From the NCBI RefSeq assembly GCF_002848265.1, contig NZ_CP025422.1:1054001-1118000 (forward strand): a stretch of 64,000 nucleotides of DNA, given 5' to 3'. A program made the translations under genes and the position numbers. The first letter of the stretch is position 1; each line of letters opens with the position of its first letter. Source of the stretch: Zhihengliuella sp. ISTPL4. Lineage in GTDB: Bacteria; Actinomycetota; Actinomycetes; Actinomycetales; Microbacteriaceae. The notes beneath the pieces were generated by a model. The model was not told the origin of the DNA. It saw only the letters and a list, made by a program, of their open reading frames with translations, and ran no database searches. Below, one piece after another: positions 35,729 through 44,761 of this stretch.

Positions 35729-36468
35729 CACGAGCGGATGCCGATGTCGAGCATGTTCTCCAAGCCGACCACTACACCGGTGGCGGTGGCCGCATAGGGT
35801 ACGGCCAGGCGGATCCCCGGTGCGTAGGCGAGCGCCGGGTCCGTGGTGTCGTGCGTGAAGGTGAGCGACTCCCCCGGTCCGGAGAGGATGACCTCCTGCT
35901 TGGCGATCACCCCGGGACGGCGGAGGGAATGGATGGGCACGCTGCCGACCTGCTGGCCGCGCGCGCGCTGATCCGCGTGCGGTGCGCTGACGGGGCCCTG
36001 GGCGGCACGCGCGGCAGCGATGAGCTCGGCGGTGCGGACAGCAGTGCCGCTCGGCGAGTCGACCTTGGTCTCCCGATGCGCCTCCACGATCTCCGCCGAG
36101 CCGAAGTACGGTGCGGCCGCAGCGGCGAGGGCGGAGCCGAGCACCGATCCGAGCGAGAAGTTGGGGATGAAGACCGCGCCGGTGTCAGCGGCCTCGACCA
36201 GCGGCCGGACGAGAGCGATCCGCTCGGCGGACCAGCCGGAGGTCGCGACGAGGATGTTGAGGCCGTGCTCGACCGCCGTACGGACCACGTCGATACTGAT
36301 CTGCGGCGTGGAGGCATCGATCACCAGATCGGAGTCCGCGAGCTCGGAGAGGTCGCTGGCGGACGTCAGCACCCGGCTCACCTCGAAACCGTCGAGCTCC
36401 GCGATCACCGCGCCGATGATCGTTCCGAGCTTTCCGGTCCCGCCGACGAGGGCTACCTTCGTGGTCAT
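35728..36468 (-). CDS. dapB: 4-hydroxy-tetrahydrodipicolinate reductase
   Basis: 246-aa DapB, reducing the DapA product with NAD(P)H. Nucleotide-binding VGGTGKLG lies at 8-15. The catalytic segment reads EAHRETKVDSPSGTA: His and Lys keep the four-residue spacing of the catalytic pair, but the neighbouring His of the usual HH doublet is Arg and DAPSGTA is DSPSGTA. TAGACT (minus 36480-36475) ends 6 nt before the ATG, so it is probably leaderless; this start region is shared with dapA and aspA. Confidence 0.94.
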   Translation of the reverse strand: MTTKVALVGGTGKLGTIIGAVIAELDGFEVSRVLTSASDLSELADSDLVIDASTPQISIDVVRTAVEHGLNILVATSGWSAERIALVRPLVEAADTGAVFIPNFSLGSVLGSALAAAAAPYFGSAEIVEAHRETKVDSPSGTAVRTAELIAAARAAQGPVSAPHADQRARGQQVGSVPIHSLRRPGVIAKQEVILSGPGESLTFTHDTTDPALAYAPGIRLAVPYAATATGVVVGLENMLDIGIRS

Positions 36469-36523
36469 GCGTCCAGTCTATTTCCGGGCTCAGGGCGGAG
36501 GCCGCGGCGCGCGGAGCGGCTGA

Positions 36524-37126
36524 TCACACGAGCAGCGCGTCCGGGATGCCCGTCCGCAGCTCCATCGGAAGATGGCCGGTGTCGTTGTGCGTGAGCAGGG
36601 TCCACGGCCGTCCCTGCTTCTGTGCGATCACCGTCAACCCGCAGTGCGACTGGTTCAGGGTCATCCAGCGCCAGTCCGGTGCGGCGAGCACCTCGCGCAC
36701 GAACCACGAGATCACGAAGTTGTGGGTGATGAGCACCTCGTGCACGTCGCCGGTCTTCCGCACGAGGAACTCGTTGACGGCGTCGGACATCTGGGCGCGG
36801 CCCGCCTCGATCTCGGCCTCGGTGACCGAGCCGAAGAAGGGCTCGAACACCGCCGGCGTCTCCTCGGTCATCCCCGTCGGGACGCAGTCGAACAGGAGCG
36901 CGGAAGGCTCCGGGTCCACGGAGGGAAGACGCCCGGCGATCGCCCGCGCCGTCTCGGCCGCACGCAGGAGCGGGGAGTGCCAGACGGCGTCGAGCGGCAG
37001 ACCGGACAAGCGATCCGCGATCAGCTCCGCCTGCCGCTGACCGCGCGGCGAAAGGGGTCCGTCGGCGAGGCCGTGTTCGGCATCCTGGTGTTCACCGTGT
37101 CTGACCAGATAAATGTAGTGCGTCAC
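36524..37126 (-). CDS. Histidine phosphatase family protein
   Basis: 200-aa phosphoglycerate-mutase-like phosphatase. The catalytic RHGE (residues 9-12) holds the phosphorylated His10; SPLLRAAETA gives the second Arg, and LITHNFVISWFV the distal His. The substrate is unknown; it is not the classic PhoE or GpmA by length. It lies 55 nt from dapB on the same strand and may be its upstream neighbour in one unit, though dapB has its own start signal. Confidence 0.88.
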   Translation of the reverse strand: MTHYIYLVRHGEHQDAEHGLADGPLSPRGQRQAELIADRLSGLPLDAVWHSPLLRAAETARAIAGRLPSVDPEPSALLFDCVPTGMTEETPAVFEPFFGSVTEAEIEAGRAQMSDAVNEFLVRKTGDVHEVLITHNFVISWFVREVLAAPDWRWMTLNQSHCGLTVIAQKQGRPWTLLTHNDTGHLPMELRTGIPDALLV

Positions 37127-37198
37127 AACTCGCTCGCTCGCCTCGTCGCCAGCATCCGCCGGTCTTCCCTTCCACCCTATGTCACGGGTGCCGAAAGG

Positions 37199-38227
37199 TC
37201 AGGCGCCCGCGCGGGTGAGCTCGGCGACGTGCGCACGGGACAGCGTCACACCGGCCCCCTGCATGAGCTCGTCGACGTGGTCCGTCGCGAACGTGTTCAC
37301 GATCGGTGCGGCGACCGTCCGCTGTGCGAGCAGCCAGGCGATCGACACGGCGGCGACCGGAACCGCGAGCTCCGCAGCCACCTGGTCGAGCGCGCGCAGC
37401 ACCTTGATCCCTCGACGGTTGAGGTGCCCGCGCAGCTGCTCCCCCCGGACGCCGCGCGAAGCGAGGGCTTTCGAGCGATGACGCCCGGAGAGAAATCCGT
37501 GCTCCAGCGCATGGGACGGCGTCACGGCGAGGTTCTGCGCCCCGGCGACGAGTCGCAGGTCGCCCTCGAACGGCTGCCGTCGGACGAGGTTGTACGGCGT
37601 ATCGATCACCGTGATCCGCGGATAACCCGCGGAAGCGAGGATACGCGCCTCGACGAGCCGCTCCGGAGTGAACCCGTAAGCGCCGAGGGCCCCGATCTTC
37701 CCGGCCTCGACGAGCCACTCGACCGTGGCCAGGGTGTCCTCGAGGTTGGTGGTGGCATCCAGCGTGGCGTCCAGGTACAGCACGTCGATGCGCTCGACGC
37801 CGAGACGGGTGAGCGAGCCCTCGACAGCCCGGACGAGGTTGACCGATCCCAAGCCGGGGTTGTCGGCATGCGCGCCGATGCGGACGCTGAGGACGACCCG
37901 CTCCCGCTGGTCGCGGGACTGCAGCCACTGACCGAGGATGTGCTCGCTCCTGCCGCCGGAGAAGCCGTCAGCGGTGTGGATGGCGTTGCCGCCGAACTCC
38001 ACGTAGCGGTCGAGGATGCCGTGACTCGTCTCCAGATCGACGTTCCACCCGAACTCCGCGGCGCCGAGCATCAGCGGGAAGGTCTCGTATCCGGTCTCAC
38101 CGAGGGCGGCGCGGATGGACTCCCCCACACCGGGACCGACGATCGGGATGGGCGCGGACGGGTGATCCTCGTGCTCCAGCGCGGCGCGTTCAGCGTCGGG
38201 CCCTGCGCCTACGCCGAACAACCGCAT
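37199..38227 (-). CDS. Aldo/keto reductase-like protein lacking the catalytic tetrad
   Basis: 342-aa protein with the AKR barrel: the helix-rich GGRSEHILGQWL, SLTRLGVERIDVLYL and SIAWLLAQRTVAAPIV are clear family landmarks. However, every residue of the Asp-Tyr-Lys-His tetrad is changed: the usual FDTADxYG reads IHTADGFS (His84, Phe89), TKxG reads VRIG (Arg116), and LYLHxxD reads LYLDATLD (Asp153). Hydride transfer by the normal mechanism therefore seems impossible. It may be an NADPH-binding sensor or scaffold. An inverted repeat lies just upstream (38244-38263); GGGGGTGAGAG gives the ribosome-binding site. Confidence 0.82.
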   Translation of the reverse strand: MRLFGVGAGPDAERAALEHEDHPSAPIPIVGPGVGESIRAALGETGYETFPLMLGAAEFGWNVDLETSHGILDRYVEFGGNAIHTADGFSGGRSEHILGQWLQSRDQRERVVLSVRIGAHADNPGLGSVNLVRAVEGSLTRLGVERIDVLYLDATLDATTNLEDTLATVEWLVEAGKIGALGAYGFTPERLVEARILASAGYPRITVIDTPYNLVRRQPFEGDLRLVAGAQNLAVTPSHALEHGFLSGRHRSKALASRGVRGEQLRGHLNRRGIKVLRALDQVAAELAVPVAAVSIAWLLAQRTVAAPIVNTFATDHVDELMQGAGVTLSRAHVAELTRAGA

Positions 38228-38243
38228 ACTCTCACCCCCGCTG

Positions 38244-38263
38244 CGATCGGCTGCAACCGATCG
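38244..38263. promoter_or_regulatory. Inverted repeat upstream of the AKR-like gene
   Basis: CGATCGG-N6-CCGATCG, a perfect 7-bp arm palindrome, lies 17 nt before the start codon of the AKR-like gene. Its place over the expected leader or promoter suggests an operator. The cognate regulator is unknown. Confidence 0.4.
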
Positions 38264-38387
38264 ACCTCACTGCTTCACTGGCACCCCCCGGTGCGTACTT
38301 CGAGGGTATGCGACGCGCGCGAACGTCCCGACCAATCCGGGGAACGGCGCGCAAACTTCCCATAACGTTTCGATCACGGCACAGACG

Positions 38388-38425
38388 ACGGAACCCGGAC
38401 CTTCCGAAGGAGGCCCGGGTTCCGT
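38388..38425 (-). terminator. Terminator-like hairpin after pnp
   Basis: ACGGAACCCGG (38388-38398) and its complement CCGGGTTCCGT (38415-38425) form an 11-bp stem, 13 nt beyond the pnp stop. There is no U-run, so it may be a stabilising 3' structure rather than an intrinsic terminator. Confidence 0.5.
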
Positions 38426-38437
38426 GGGAGCCGTGAC

Positions 38438-40714
38438 TTACTCGGCGGCGGCGTCCTCGGCGGGAGCCTCATCCGCAGCCGGCGCATCGTCGAGCACGGG
38501 CTCGAGCGAGAGCTTGCCGCGGTCGTCGATCTTCGTGATCTTCACGAGGATCTTCTGGCCGACGGAGAGCACGTCCTCGACGTTCTCCACACGCTTGCCA
38601 CCGGCGAGCTTGCGCACCTCGGTGACGTGCAGCAGACCGTCCTTGCCGGGCAGCAGCGAGATGAAGGCGCCGAAGGTGGCGATCTTCACGACGGTGCCGA
38701 GGAACTGCTCGCCGACCTCCGGGTTGGTCGGGTTGGCGATCGCGTTCACCTGCGCACGGGCGGCCTCGGCCGAGGGGCCGTCGGTCGCGCCGATGTAGAC
38801 GGTGCCGTCCTCCTCGATGGAGATCTGCGCGCCGGTCTCGTCCTGGATCGCGTTGATCGTCTTGCCCTTCGGGCCGATCAGCTCGCCGATCTTGTCGACC
38901 GGGATCTGGACGCTGATGACGCGCGGCGCGGTCGGCGCCATCTCGTCAGGGGCGTCGATCGCGGCGTTGAGGACGTTGAGGATCGTCAGGCGAGCATCGC
39001 GCGCCTGCGTCAGCGCACCCGCGAGCACCGACGACGGGATGCCGTCGAGCTTCGTGTCGAGCTGGATGGCGGTGACGAACTCGCTCGTACCGGCGACCTT
39101 GAAGTCCATGTCGCCGAGCGCGTCCTCCGCACCCAGGATGTCGGTCAGCGCGGCGTAGCGGGTCTCCCCGTTCACCTCGTCGGAGACGAGACCCATCGCG
39201 ATGCCGGCGACGGGGGCGCGCAGCGGCACACCCGCGTTCAGCAGCGACAGGGTCGAGGCGCAGACGGAACCCATCGACGTGGAGCCGTTGGAGCCGAGGG
39301 CCTCGGACACCTGACGGATCGCGTAGGGGAACTCCTCGCGGCTCGGCAGCACCGGCACGAGCGCGCGCTCGGCGAGGAAGCCGTGCCCGATCTCGCGACG
39401 CTTCGGCGAACCCACGCGGCCGGTCTCACCGGTCGAGTAGGGCGGGAAGTTGTAGTGGTGCATGTAGCGCTTGCTCGTCGTCGGCGACAGCGAGTCGATC
39501 TGCTGCTCCATCTTGAGCATGTTCAGCGTGGTGACACCCATGATCTGGGTCTCGCCGCGCTGGAAGATCGCGGAGCCGTGCACGCGCGGGATGACCTGCA
39601 CCTCGGCGTCGAGCGGACGGATGTCCGCCAGTCCACGGCCGTCGATGCGGGTGCCCTCGGTGAGGATGCGACCGCGGACGATCTTCTTGGTGACGGACTT
39701 GTACGCCGCGGAGAACTCCAGCGGAGCCGCCGCCGGCAGCGAACCCGCCTCGGTGGCCTCGATGAGCTCGGCCTTGACGCGGTCCTTGATCGCGTCGTCG
39801 GCGTTCTGACGCTCGGTCTTGTCGGCGATCTGGTAGACGTCGCTCAGCTCGGCGAACGCGCGCTCGGACACGAAGTCGTAGACCTCGTCGCTGTACGCGG
39901 GGAAGACCGGGTAGACGCCCGGCTCCTTCGACGCGGTGGCGGCGAGTTCGGCCTGCGCCTTGACGAGCTGGGCGATGAACGGCTTCGAGGCCTCGAGGCC
40001 CTGGGCAACGACGTCCTCGTTCGGCTTGGTGGCGCCGGCCTTGATCAGGTTCCAGCTGCCCTCGGTCGCCTCAGCCTCGACCATCATGATCGCGACGTCC
40101 TCGGAACCGTCGGCCTTGGTGACGACACGACCGGCGACGATCAGGTCGAACACGGCCTCGGAGACCTGCTCCGCGGTCGGGAAGGCGACCCACTGGTCCT
40201 CGTGCTGGCCGTGACCGGGGATGAACGCGAGGCGCACACCGGCGACGGGACCCGAGAACGGCAGACCCGAGATCTGGGTCGAGGCGGATGCAGCGTTGAT
40301 CGCGAGCGCGTCGTAGAACTCACCCGGGGCGATCGAGAGGACCGTGATGACGATCTGGACCTCGTTGCGCAGACCATCGACGAACGACGGACGCAGCGGA
40401 CGGTCGATCAGACGGCAGACGAGGATCGCCTCGGTCGAGGGGCGACCCTCACGTCGGAAGAACGAGCCGGGGATCTTTCCGGCGGCGTAGGAACGCTCCT
40501 CGACGTCGACCGTCAGCGGGAAGAAGTCGAAGCCCTCACGCGGGTGCTTGCCCGCGCTCGTGGCCGAGAGCAGCATGGTCTCGCCGTCGAGGTACGCGGC
40601 GACAGCGCCCTGAGCCTGCTGCGCGAGGCGACCGGTCTCGAAGCGAATGGTGCGGGTGCCGAAGCGGCCGTTGTCGAGAACGGCCTCGGTGGCGGTGATT
40701 TCAGGACCTTCCAA
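38438..40714 (-). CDS. pnp: Polyribonucleotide nucleotidyltransferase (PNPase)
   Basis: 758-aa PNPase: two RNase PH domains ([29 protein letters not shown] and [14 protein letters not shown] regions, shown in part), then KH ([25 protein letters not shown] loop) and S1 ([19 protein letters not shown]) RNA-binding domains, and an acidic tail. It degrades RNA from the 3' end and can add tails. The start is TTG at 40714 with AAGGAGAG upstream. A leader of about 200 nt precedes it. Unlike many bacteria, rpsO is 13 kb away. Confidence 0.96.
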   Translation of the reverse strand: MEGPEITATEAVLDNGRFGTRTIRFETGRLAQQAQGAVAAYLDGETMLLSATSAGKHPREGFDFFPLTVDVEERSYAAGKIPGSFFRREGRPSTEAILVCRLIDRPLRPSFVDGLRNEVQIVITVLSIAPGEFYDALAINAASASTQISGLPFSGPVAGVRLAFIPGHGQHEDQWVAFPTAEQVSEAVFDLIVAGRVVTKADGSEDVAIMMVEAEATEGSWNLIKAGATKPNEDVVAQGLEASKPFIAQLVKAQAELAATASKEPGVYPVFPAYSDEVYDFVSERAFAELSDVYQIADKTERQNADDAIKDRVKAELIEATEAGSLPAAAPLEFSAAYKSVTKKIVRGRILTEGTRIDGRGLADIRPLDAEVQVIPRVHGSAIFQRGETQIMGVTTLNMLKMEQQIDSLSPTTSKRYMHHYNFPPYSTGETGRVGSPKRREIGHGFLAERALVPVLPSREEFPYAIRQVSEALGSNGSTSMGSVCASTLSLLNAGVPLRAPVAGIAMGLVSDEVNGETRYAALTDILGAEDALGDMDFKVAGTSEFVTAIQLDTKLDGIPSSVLAGALTQARDARLTILNVLNAAIDAPDEMAPTAPRVISVQIPVDKIGELIGPKGKTINAIQDETGAQISIEEDGTVYIGATDGPSAEAARAQVNAIANPTNPEVGEQFLGTVVKIATFGAFISLLPGKDGLLHVTEVRKLAGGKRVENVEDVLSVGQKILVKITKIDDRGKLSLEPVLDDAPAADEAPAEDAAAE

Positions 40715-40925
40715 GAGGTCTCTCCTTCTTTGTTTAGACTCGCGAACCCGTGTGGCGCGCGAGCATGTTCAAAGGAGCGGAACGGAAGGGTTCGGGCGCG
40801 CGGGCACTCCCGCGAATCTCGCCTGCGCTGGCCACCAGTAGAAAGCCACCCGACATCCGCCGAGGAACCCACCACAGGGGACCAGCTTCTCCGCCGATCG
40901 CTCCATGAGTCGATGTGAAATTATC
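40715..40925 (-). promoter_or_regulatory. pnp promoter and structured 5' leader, candidate Actino-pnp element
   Basis: GATAAT (minus 40925-40920) is a likely -10, giving a leader of about 198 nt before the TTG start. The leader holds several short self-complementary stretches (for example GCGGGAGTGCCCGC near 40810). Actinobacterial pnp genes are known to carry a conserved leader structure, the Actino-pnp motif, thought to mediate PNPase autoregulation; position and length fit, but I could not verify the covariance model. A 45-codon frame (40906-40769, start MERSAEKLVPCGG) lies inside the leader. Confidence 0.5.
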
Positions 40926-41079
40926 GGATGACCGGGGTCACCCTGAACCACCCTACCAGCGTGCACCCGCAGAGCCGAGGGTTCCGCGTGCGATGCGCGT
41001 ACGACACCGGACCGTCATCCGGGGTTCACCGAGCGCAACGCGGCCGCCTCGGATGGAAAGCACTGAAGGTTCCTGTCTT

Positions 41080-43020
41080 TCAGACCACGCTGGCGTCCCG
41101 CTCGACGGCGGAGCGTCCGACGTAAACGTAATCGTGGTGCTTCGCCCGCCGGCCGTCGCCGGCGGCGCGCCCCCGCAGCCGTCGCCACACCCACGGCAGC
41201 GCGTGCCGCCGCCACCACGCCGCGCGCCCGATCGGCTCGTTGTCGTGCAGCGCCGCATCCAGCAGCCCCAGCGCGTCCGCATGCGGGACTCCGAGCACCT
41301 CCGCGACCCGATAAGCGAGAAAACGGTGTCCTCGACTGCTGAGATGCACCAAGTCCTCACCCCAGTGCTGCCGCTCCCCCAGCGCGGGATGCAGATCCGT
41401 GTCGATGAGGATCGCTCCGGTCCGCACAGCGATCCCCGCAAGGGCCGTGGCGAAGGCGGAGAAGCGGCGGGCGTACAGCGCTGCGGCGCGGCGCCCCGGG
41501 AGGAACGGGGTGACCAGGACGACGTCGGCGCCGGTCGCACGCACCCGCCGTACGGCCACCTCCAGGCTCGCGGCGAGCGCGAGCGCGTCGGTGCGGTGTT
41601 TCACGAGGTCGTTGGCGCCCACCAGGATGGTCACCAGATCGGGGCGGAGTTCCAGTGCCCGCTCCACTTGCGCGCCGCACACGTCGGCCACGCGCTTCGA
41701 ACGGATCGCGAGGTTGGCGTAATGGAGGCCTCCCCGCGCCGCGAGGAGCAGCGCGAGCCGGTCAGCCCACCCGCGGAGGGCACCGTCGGGCCCGGGGTCG
41801 CAGAGTCCCTCGGTCAAGGAGTCGCCGAGGGCGACGACCCGGCGCCACCGGCGCGAGGGCGCGGGCGCGGCCGGCTCCGGTCGGACGAGGCGACGAGCGC
41901 GCAGACGGATGTCGACCGCGTGCAGGGCCCGCGCCTCCTCGAAGTGACCAAGGAGCTGGTCTCCCAGGTGCGCCCAGCTCCGCCCCTGCACAGCGCTCCA
42001 GCCCGCCTCCCCGAATGCCCGACGCATGCGCTCGTCTCCGGCGAGATCGGTCACGCAGCGGCGGAGGTCCGCGAGGTCGCCGGGGCGGTACAACCAGCCG
42101 TCGACGCCGGGCCGAACGAGATCGAGCGGCCCTCCTCTGCCCGTGGCGACCACGGGGACACCGCTCGCATGGGCTTCCTGCAGGGTCTGGCCGAAGGTCT
42201 CGCTCTCCCCCGGATGCACGAAGACATCGAAGGAGGCCAGCGCCGCGGCGAGCGCCTCCCCGTCGAGCCGCCCGAGGAACAGAGCGTCGGGAAGCCGCTC
42301 CTGCAGGCGCTCCCGTCGTGGGCCGTCTCCGACGATGACGAGACGCGTGCCGGGGATCCCGTGCAGCGCAGCGAGGTCCTCCACCTGCTTCTCGGGTGCC
42401 AGGCGTCCGACGTAGCCGATGACGGTCTCCGCTCCCCACGCGGCCCTGAGCGCATCGCTGCGCCGAGAGGGGTGGAAGCGTTCCGCGTCCACACCCCGCC
42501 CCCAGGAGCGAAGGCGGTCGACGCCCAGGCGTCCAAGCTGCTGCGCGGACTCCGTGGACGGAGCCAGCGTGAGTGTCGCCCGCCGGTGCAGCCGTGCGAT
42601 GTGAGCGTGGGCGATCCCGGTCGTCGCCGCGACGCGATACCTCTCCGTATATGCGGCCACATCGGTCTGATAGGCCGCGACGGTTCCGACAGCAGCACGT
42701 TCTGCGGCGAGCAGCCCTCGCCACCCGAGCGCGAAGGGTGACGCGAGGTGGACGATGTCGGGCCGGAAGCGGTCGAGCTCCACGCCGAACCGATGGGTCG
42801 TCGCCGCGCCCACGCGGACGTCCCGGTATCCCGGAAGCGGGACGCTGGGAATCCCCGCGACGCGAGCACCGTGCAGCTGCTCCGGTAGACCGATGGCAGC
42901 GGGCGCGAGGACGAAGGCCTCATGCCCTCGGCGCTCCAGGTGGCGGAGGATCTGCATCACGGATCCGGTCACACCGTTCATGTGCGGAAGGAAGGACTCG
43001 GTGACGATCGCGACTCTCAC
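41080..43020 (-). CDS. Glycosyltransferase (GT4) fused to SGNH/GDSL esterase
   Basis: 646-aa two-domain protein. Residues 1-375 form a GT-B mannosyltransferase-like enzyme of the PimB/MgtA type (HMNGVT near the N terminus; GYVGRLAPEKQ; the E-x7-E motif with Glu274 and Glu282). Residues 394-580 form an SGNH hydrolase: GDSLTEG with Ser401, GAND with Asn470, and DLVHLS with Asp556/His559. A basic tail follows. It may transfer a sugar to a surface glycolipid and deacylate it. The GTG at 43020 follows CATCCT by 6 nt. A continuous frame argues for a real fusion. Confidence 0.85.
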   Translation of the reverse strand: MRVAIVTESFLPHMNGVTGSVMQILRHLERRGHEAFVLAPAAIGLPEQLHGARVAGIPSVPLPGYRDVRVGAATTHRFGVELDRFRPDIVHLASPFALGWRGLLAAERAAVGTVAAYQTDVAAYTERYRVAATTGIAHAHIARLHRRATLTLAPSTESAQQLGRLGVDRLRSWGRGVDAERFHPSRRSDALRAAWGAETVIGYVGRLAPEKQVEDLAALHGIPGTRLVIVGDGPRRERLQERLPDALFLGRLDGEALAAALASFDVFVHPGESETFGQTLQEAHASGVPVVATGRGGPLDLVRPGVDGWLYRPGDLADLRRCVTDLAGDERMRRAFGEAGWSAVQGRSWAHLGDQLLGHFEEARALHAVDIRLRARRLVRPEPAAPAPSRRWRRVVALGDSLTEGLCDPGPDGALRGWADRLALLLAARGGLHYANLAIRSKRVADVCGAQVERALELRPDLVTILVGANDLVKHRTDALALAASLEVAVRRVRATGADVVLVTPFLPGRRAAALYARRFSAFATALAGIAVRTGAILIDTDLHPALGERQHWGEDLVHLSSRGHRFLAYRVAEVLGVPHADALGLLDAALHDNEPIGRAAWWRRHALPWVWRRLRGRAAGDGRRAKHHDYVYVGRSAVERDASVV

Positions 43021-43159
43021 CCCCTCAGGATGACGGTGCGCCCCCTCCCCGAAGCGGGAAACCGGCGCCGCGCACCGGATGTTCACCCGATGCTGGATCG
43101 CGGGTCACCGGCTATCCGCGCGTTGGTTCCCGTTCACCGCCCCGGGGCAGGGTGGCGGC

Positions 43160-43744
43160 GTGTCGACAGACCTGCTCGCAGAATTCCTCGGCGGCCCGTG
43201 GAGCTTGGCCGCGATGAGCCTGCTCGTGCTCGGGGACGCGTTCCTCGTGGTCGTACCGGGGGAGATCGCCGTGACCGCGCTCGGGGCCGTCGCGATGACG
43301 ACGGGGACGCCCGCCCTGTGGGCTGTGGTGCTCTGCGCGGCGGGTGCGGCGGCGCTCGGCGACGCCTGCTGCTACCTGATCGGGCGCGTCGTCGGCACCG
43401 AACGCTGGAGCTGGATGCGAGCGCCCCGCGTCCGGCAGGCCCTCGACGGGGCCCGCCGCCGGCTGGATCGCGGCACGGCCACGGTACTGTTCACCGCGCG
43501 CTTCGTCCCTTTCGCCCGGCTTGCCGTGAGCCTCGTCGCCGGCGCCTCCCGCATCCATCCGCCGCGCTACGTGGCGCTCGTGATCCTGGCCGCGACGGGG
43601 TGGGCCGCGTACCAGGCGGCCGTCGGTGCGCTCGTCGCCGCGGTGGTGCCCGGCGGCCCGCTCGTCGCCGTCCCGGTGTCCGTGGTCGTGGCCGTCGCGC
43701 TCGGACTCGTCCTCGACCGACTGACGCGGCATCGCGGACGTTGA
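43160..43744 (+). CDS. DedA-family membrane protein
   Basis: 194-aa DedA/SNARE-associated protein, a probable lipid or undecaprenyl-phosphate flippase. Conserved parts: VVVPGEIAVTALGAVA (reentrant loop with Glu), ALGDACCYLIGRVVG, and the arginine motif RFVPFARLAVSLVAGAS. Four to five membrane segments are visible. The GTG at 43160 follows GGGTGG, and the segment before it lacks DedA features. It is divergent from the glycosyltransferase fusion; both may act on cell-envelope lipids. Confidence 0.87.
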   Translation: MSTDLLAEFLGGPWSLAAMSLLVLGDAFLVVVPGEIAVTALGAVAMTTGTPALWAVVLCAAGAAALGDACCYLIGRVVGTERWSWMRAPRVRQALDGARRRLDRGTATVLFTARFVPFARLAVSLVAGASRIHPPRYVALVILAATGWAAYQAAVGALVAAVVPGGPLVAVPVSVVVAVALGLVLDRLTRHRGR

Positions 43745-43782
43745 CCTCGCCGCATCACCTGCCGTGCTCTAGGCTCGGGAGC

Positions 43783-43962
43783 ATGAGCACCGAAGAAGGC
43801 GCCGGCTCCTCCTCTGAGGACATGAAGCGCAAGTTCAAGGAAGCGCTCGAGAAGAAGAACGCGCACCACCGGCAGGGCGAGGCGCACCTGGATGGCGATT
43901 CGGCCGTCCATGCCGCGCATGCCCCGCAGACGCGGCGCGAGTTCCGACGCAAGAGCGGTTGA
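43783..43962 (+). CDS. DUF5302 domain protein
   Basis: 59-aa basic protein of family DUF5302: the helix MKRKFKEALEKKNAHHRQGEAH, then VHAAHAPQTRREFRRKSG, which is the invariant C-terminal block. It is probably RNA- or DNA-associated given the charge, but the role is unknown. TAGGCT at 43770-43775 precedes the ATG by 7 nt, so it has its own promoter. Confidence 0.85.
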   Translation: MSTEEGAGSSSEDMKRKFKEALEKKNAHHRQGEAHLDGDSAVHAAHAPQTRREFRRKSG

Positions 43963-44039
43963 CCGCGCGGGTGCGGGAGCCCGGTGCCTCGGCGCTTCCG
44001 CACCCTCCCCCGGAGCAGCGCCGGACCGAGAGGCGCACG

Positions 44040-44684
44040 ATGACGAGCGGCGACACCGTCTTCAACGATCGTGAAGACGCGGCATCACGACTGATCTCAG
44101 CGCTCGCCGATCTGCCATTGCGGAATCCCGTGGTGTTCGGTCTCCCCCGTGGAGGCGTGCCGATCGCGGCTGCAGTCGCGCGGAGTCTGCGGGCACCACT
44201 CGATGTGATCGTCGTGCGCAAACTCGGCGTGCCCTGGCAACCCGAAGTGGCCATGGGCGCCATCGGAGAGGGCGAGGTGCGCGTGCTCGACGACGGTCTG
44301 GTCGACGCGCTTCGCCTGCGTCCCTCGGACGTCATCGCGGTCGAGGCTCGCGAGCGCGTGGTGCTGGACGCCCGCGTCGCCGCGCTCCGGCGCGACCGCG
44401 CGTTCCCGTCTCTGGACGGCCGTACCGCGGTGATCGCGGATGACGGGATCGCGACGGGCAGCACAGCGCGCGCCGCCTGTCTGGTCGCCCGTGCCCACGG
44501 CGCACAGCGGATCGTCATCGCCGCGCCCGTGGCGGCTCCGGGTATCGCTTCCAGGCTCCCGGAGGCCGATGCCGTGGTGTGCGCTCGGCAGCCGCCCGGC
44601 TTCCGCGCCGTCGGTCAGTATTACCGTGACTTCTCCGAGGTCACCGACGAGGAGGTCGTCGCCGCGCTCAGCCGCGGGCGCTGA
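44040..44684 (+). CDS. Phosphoribosyltransferase-family protein
   Basis: 214-aa type I phosphoribosyltransferase. The PRPP loop VIADDGIATGSTARAA (about 139-154) matches the family DDG-x-ATG-x-T pattern. The N-terminal VFGLPRGGVPIAAAVA and VIVVRKLGVPWQPEVAMGAIGEG are typical of the stand-alone group often fused or linked to dienelactone hydrolase. The nucleobase or other acceptor is not known. A strong hairpin follows the stop. Confidence 0.88.
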   Translation: MTSGDTVFNDREDAASRLISALADLPLRNPVVFGLPRGGVPIAAAVARSLRAPLDVIVVRKLGVPWQPEVAMGAIGEGEVRVLDDGLVDALRLRPSDVIAVEARERVVLDARVAALRRDRAFPSLDGRTAVIADDGIATGSTARAACLVARAHGAQRIVIAAPVAAPGIASRLPEADAVVCARQPPGFRAVGQYYRDFSEVTDEEVVAALSRGR

Positions 44685-44705
44685 CCCGCAGTCGACCTCC
44701 GGACA

Positions 44706-44743
44706 GCAGCGTGCCCCGCGCCGGGAGGCACGGGGCACGCTGC
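44706..44743. terminator. Hairpin between convergent genes
   Basis: GCAGCGTGCCCCG (44706-44718) and its exact complement (44731-44743) form a 13-bp stem with a 12-nt loop. There is no clear U-run on either strand, but its place between convergent stops fits a shared 3' structure. Confidence 0.55.
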
Positions 44744-44761
44744 CATCGAAGGGCCTCTCGA

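Noticed and set aside
38627..40918. A 763-codon plus-strand open frame opposite pnp.
   Set aside because: Antisense shadow of PNPase; no domain, no start signal, and composition dominated by Arg, Gly and Asp.
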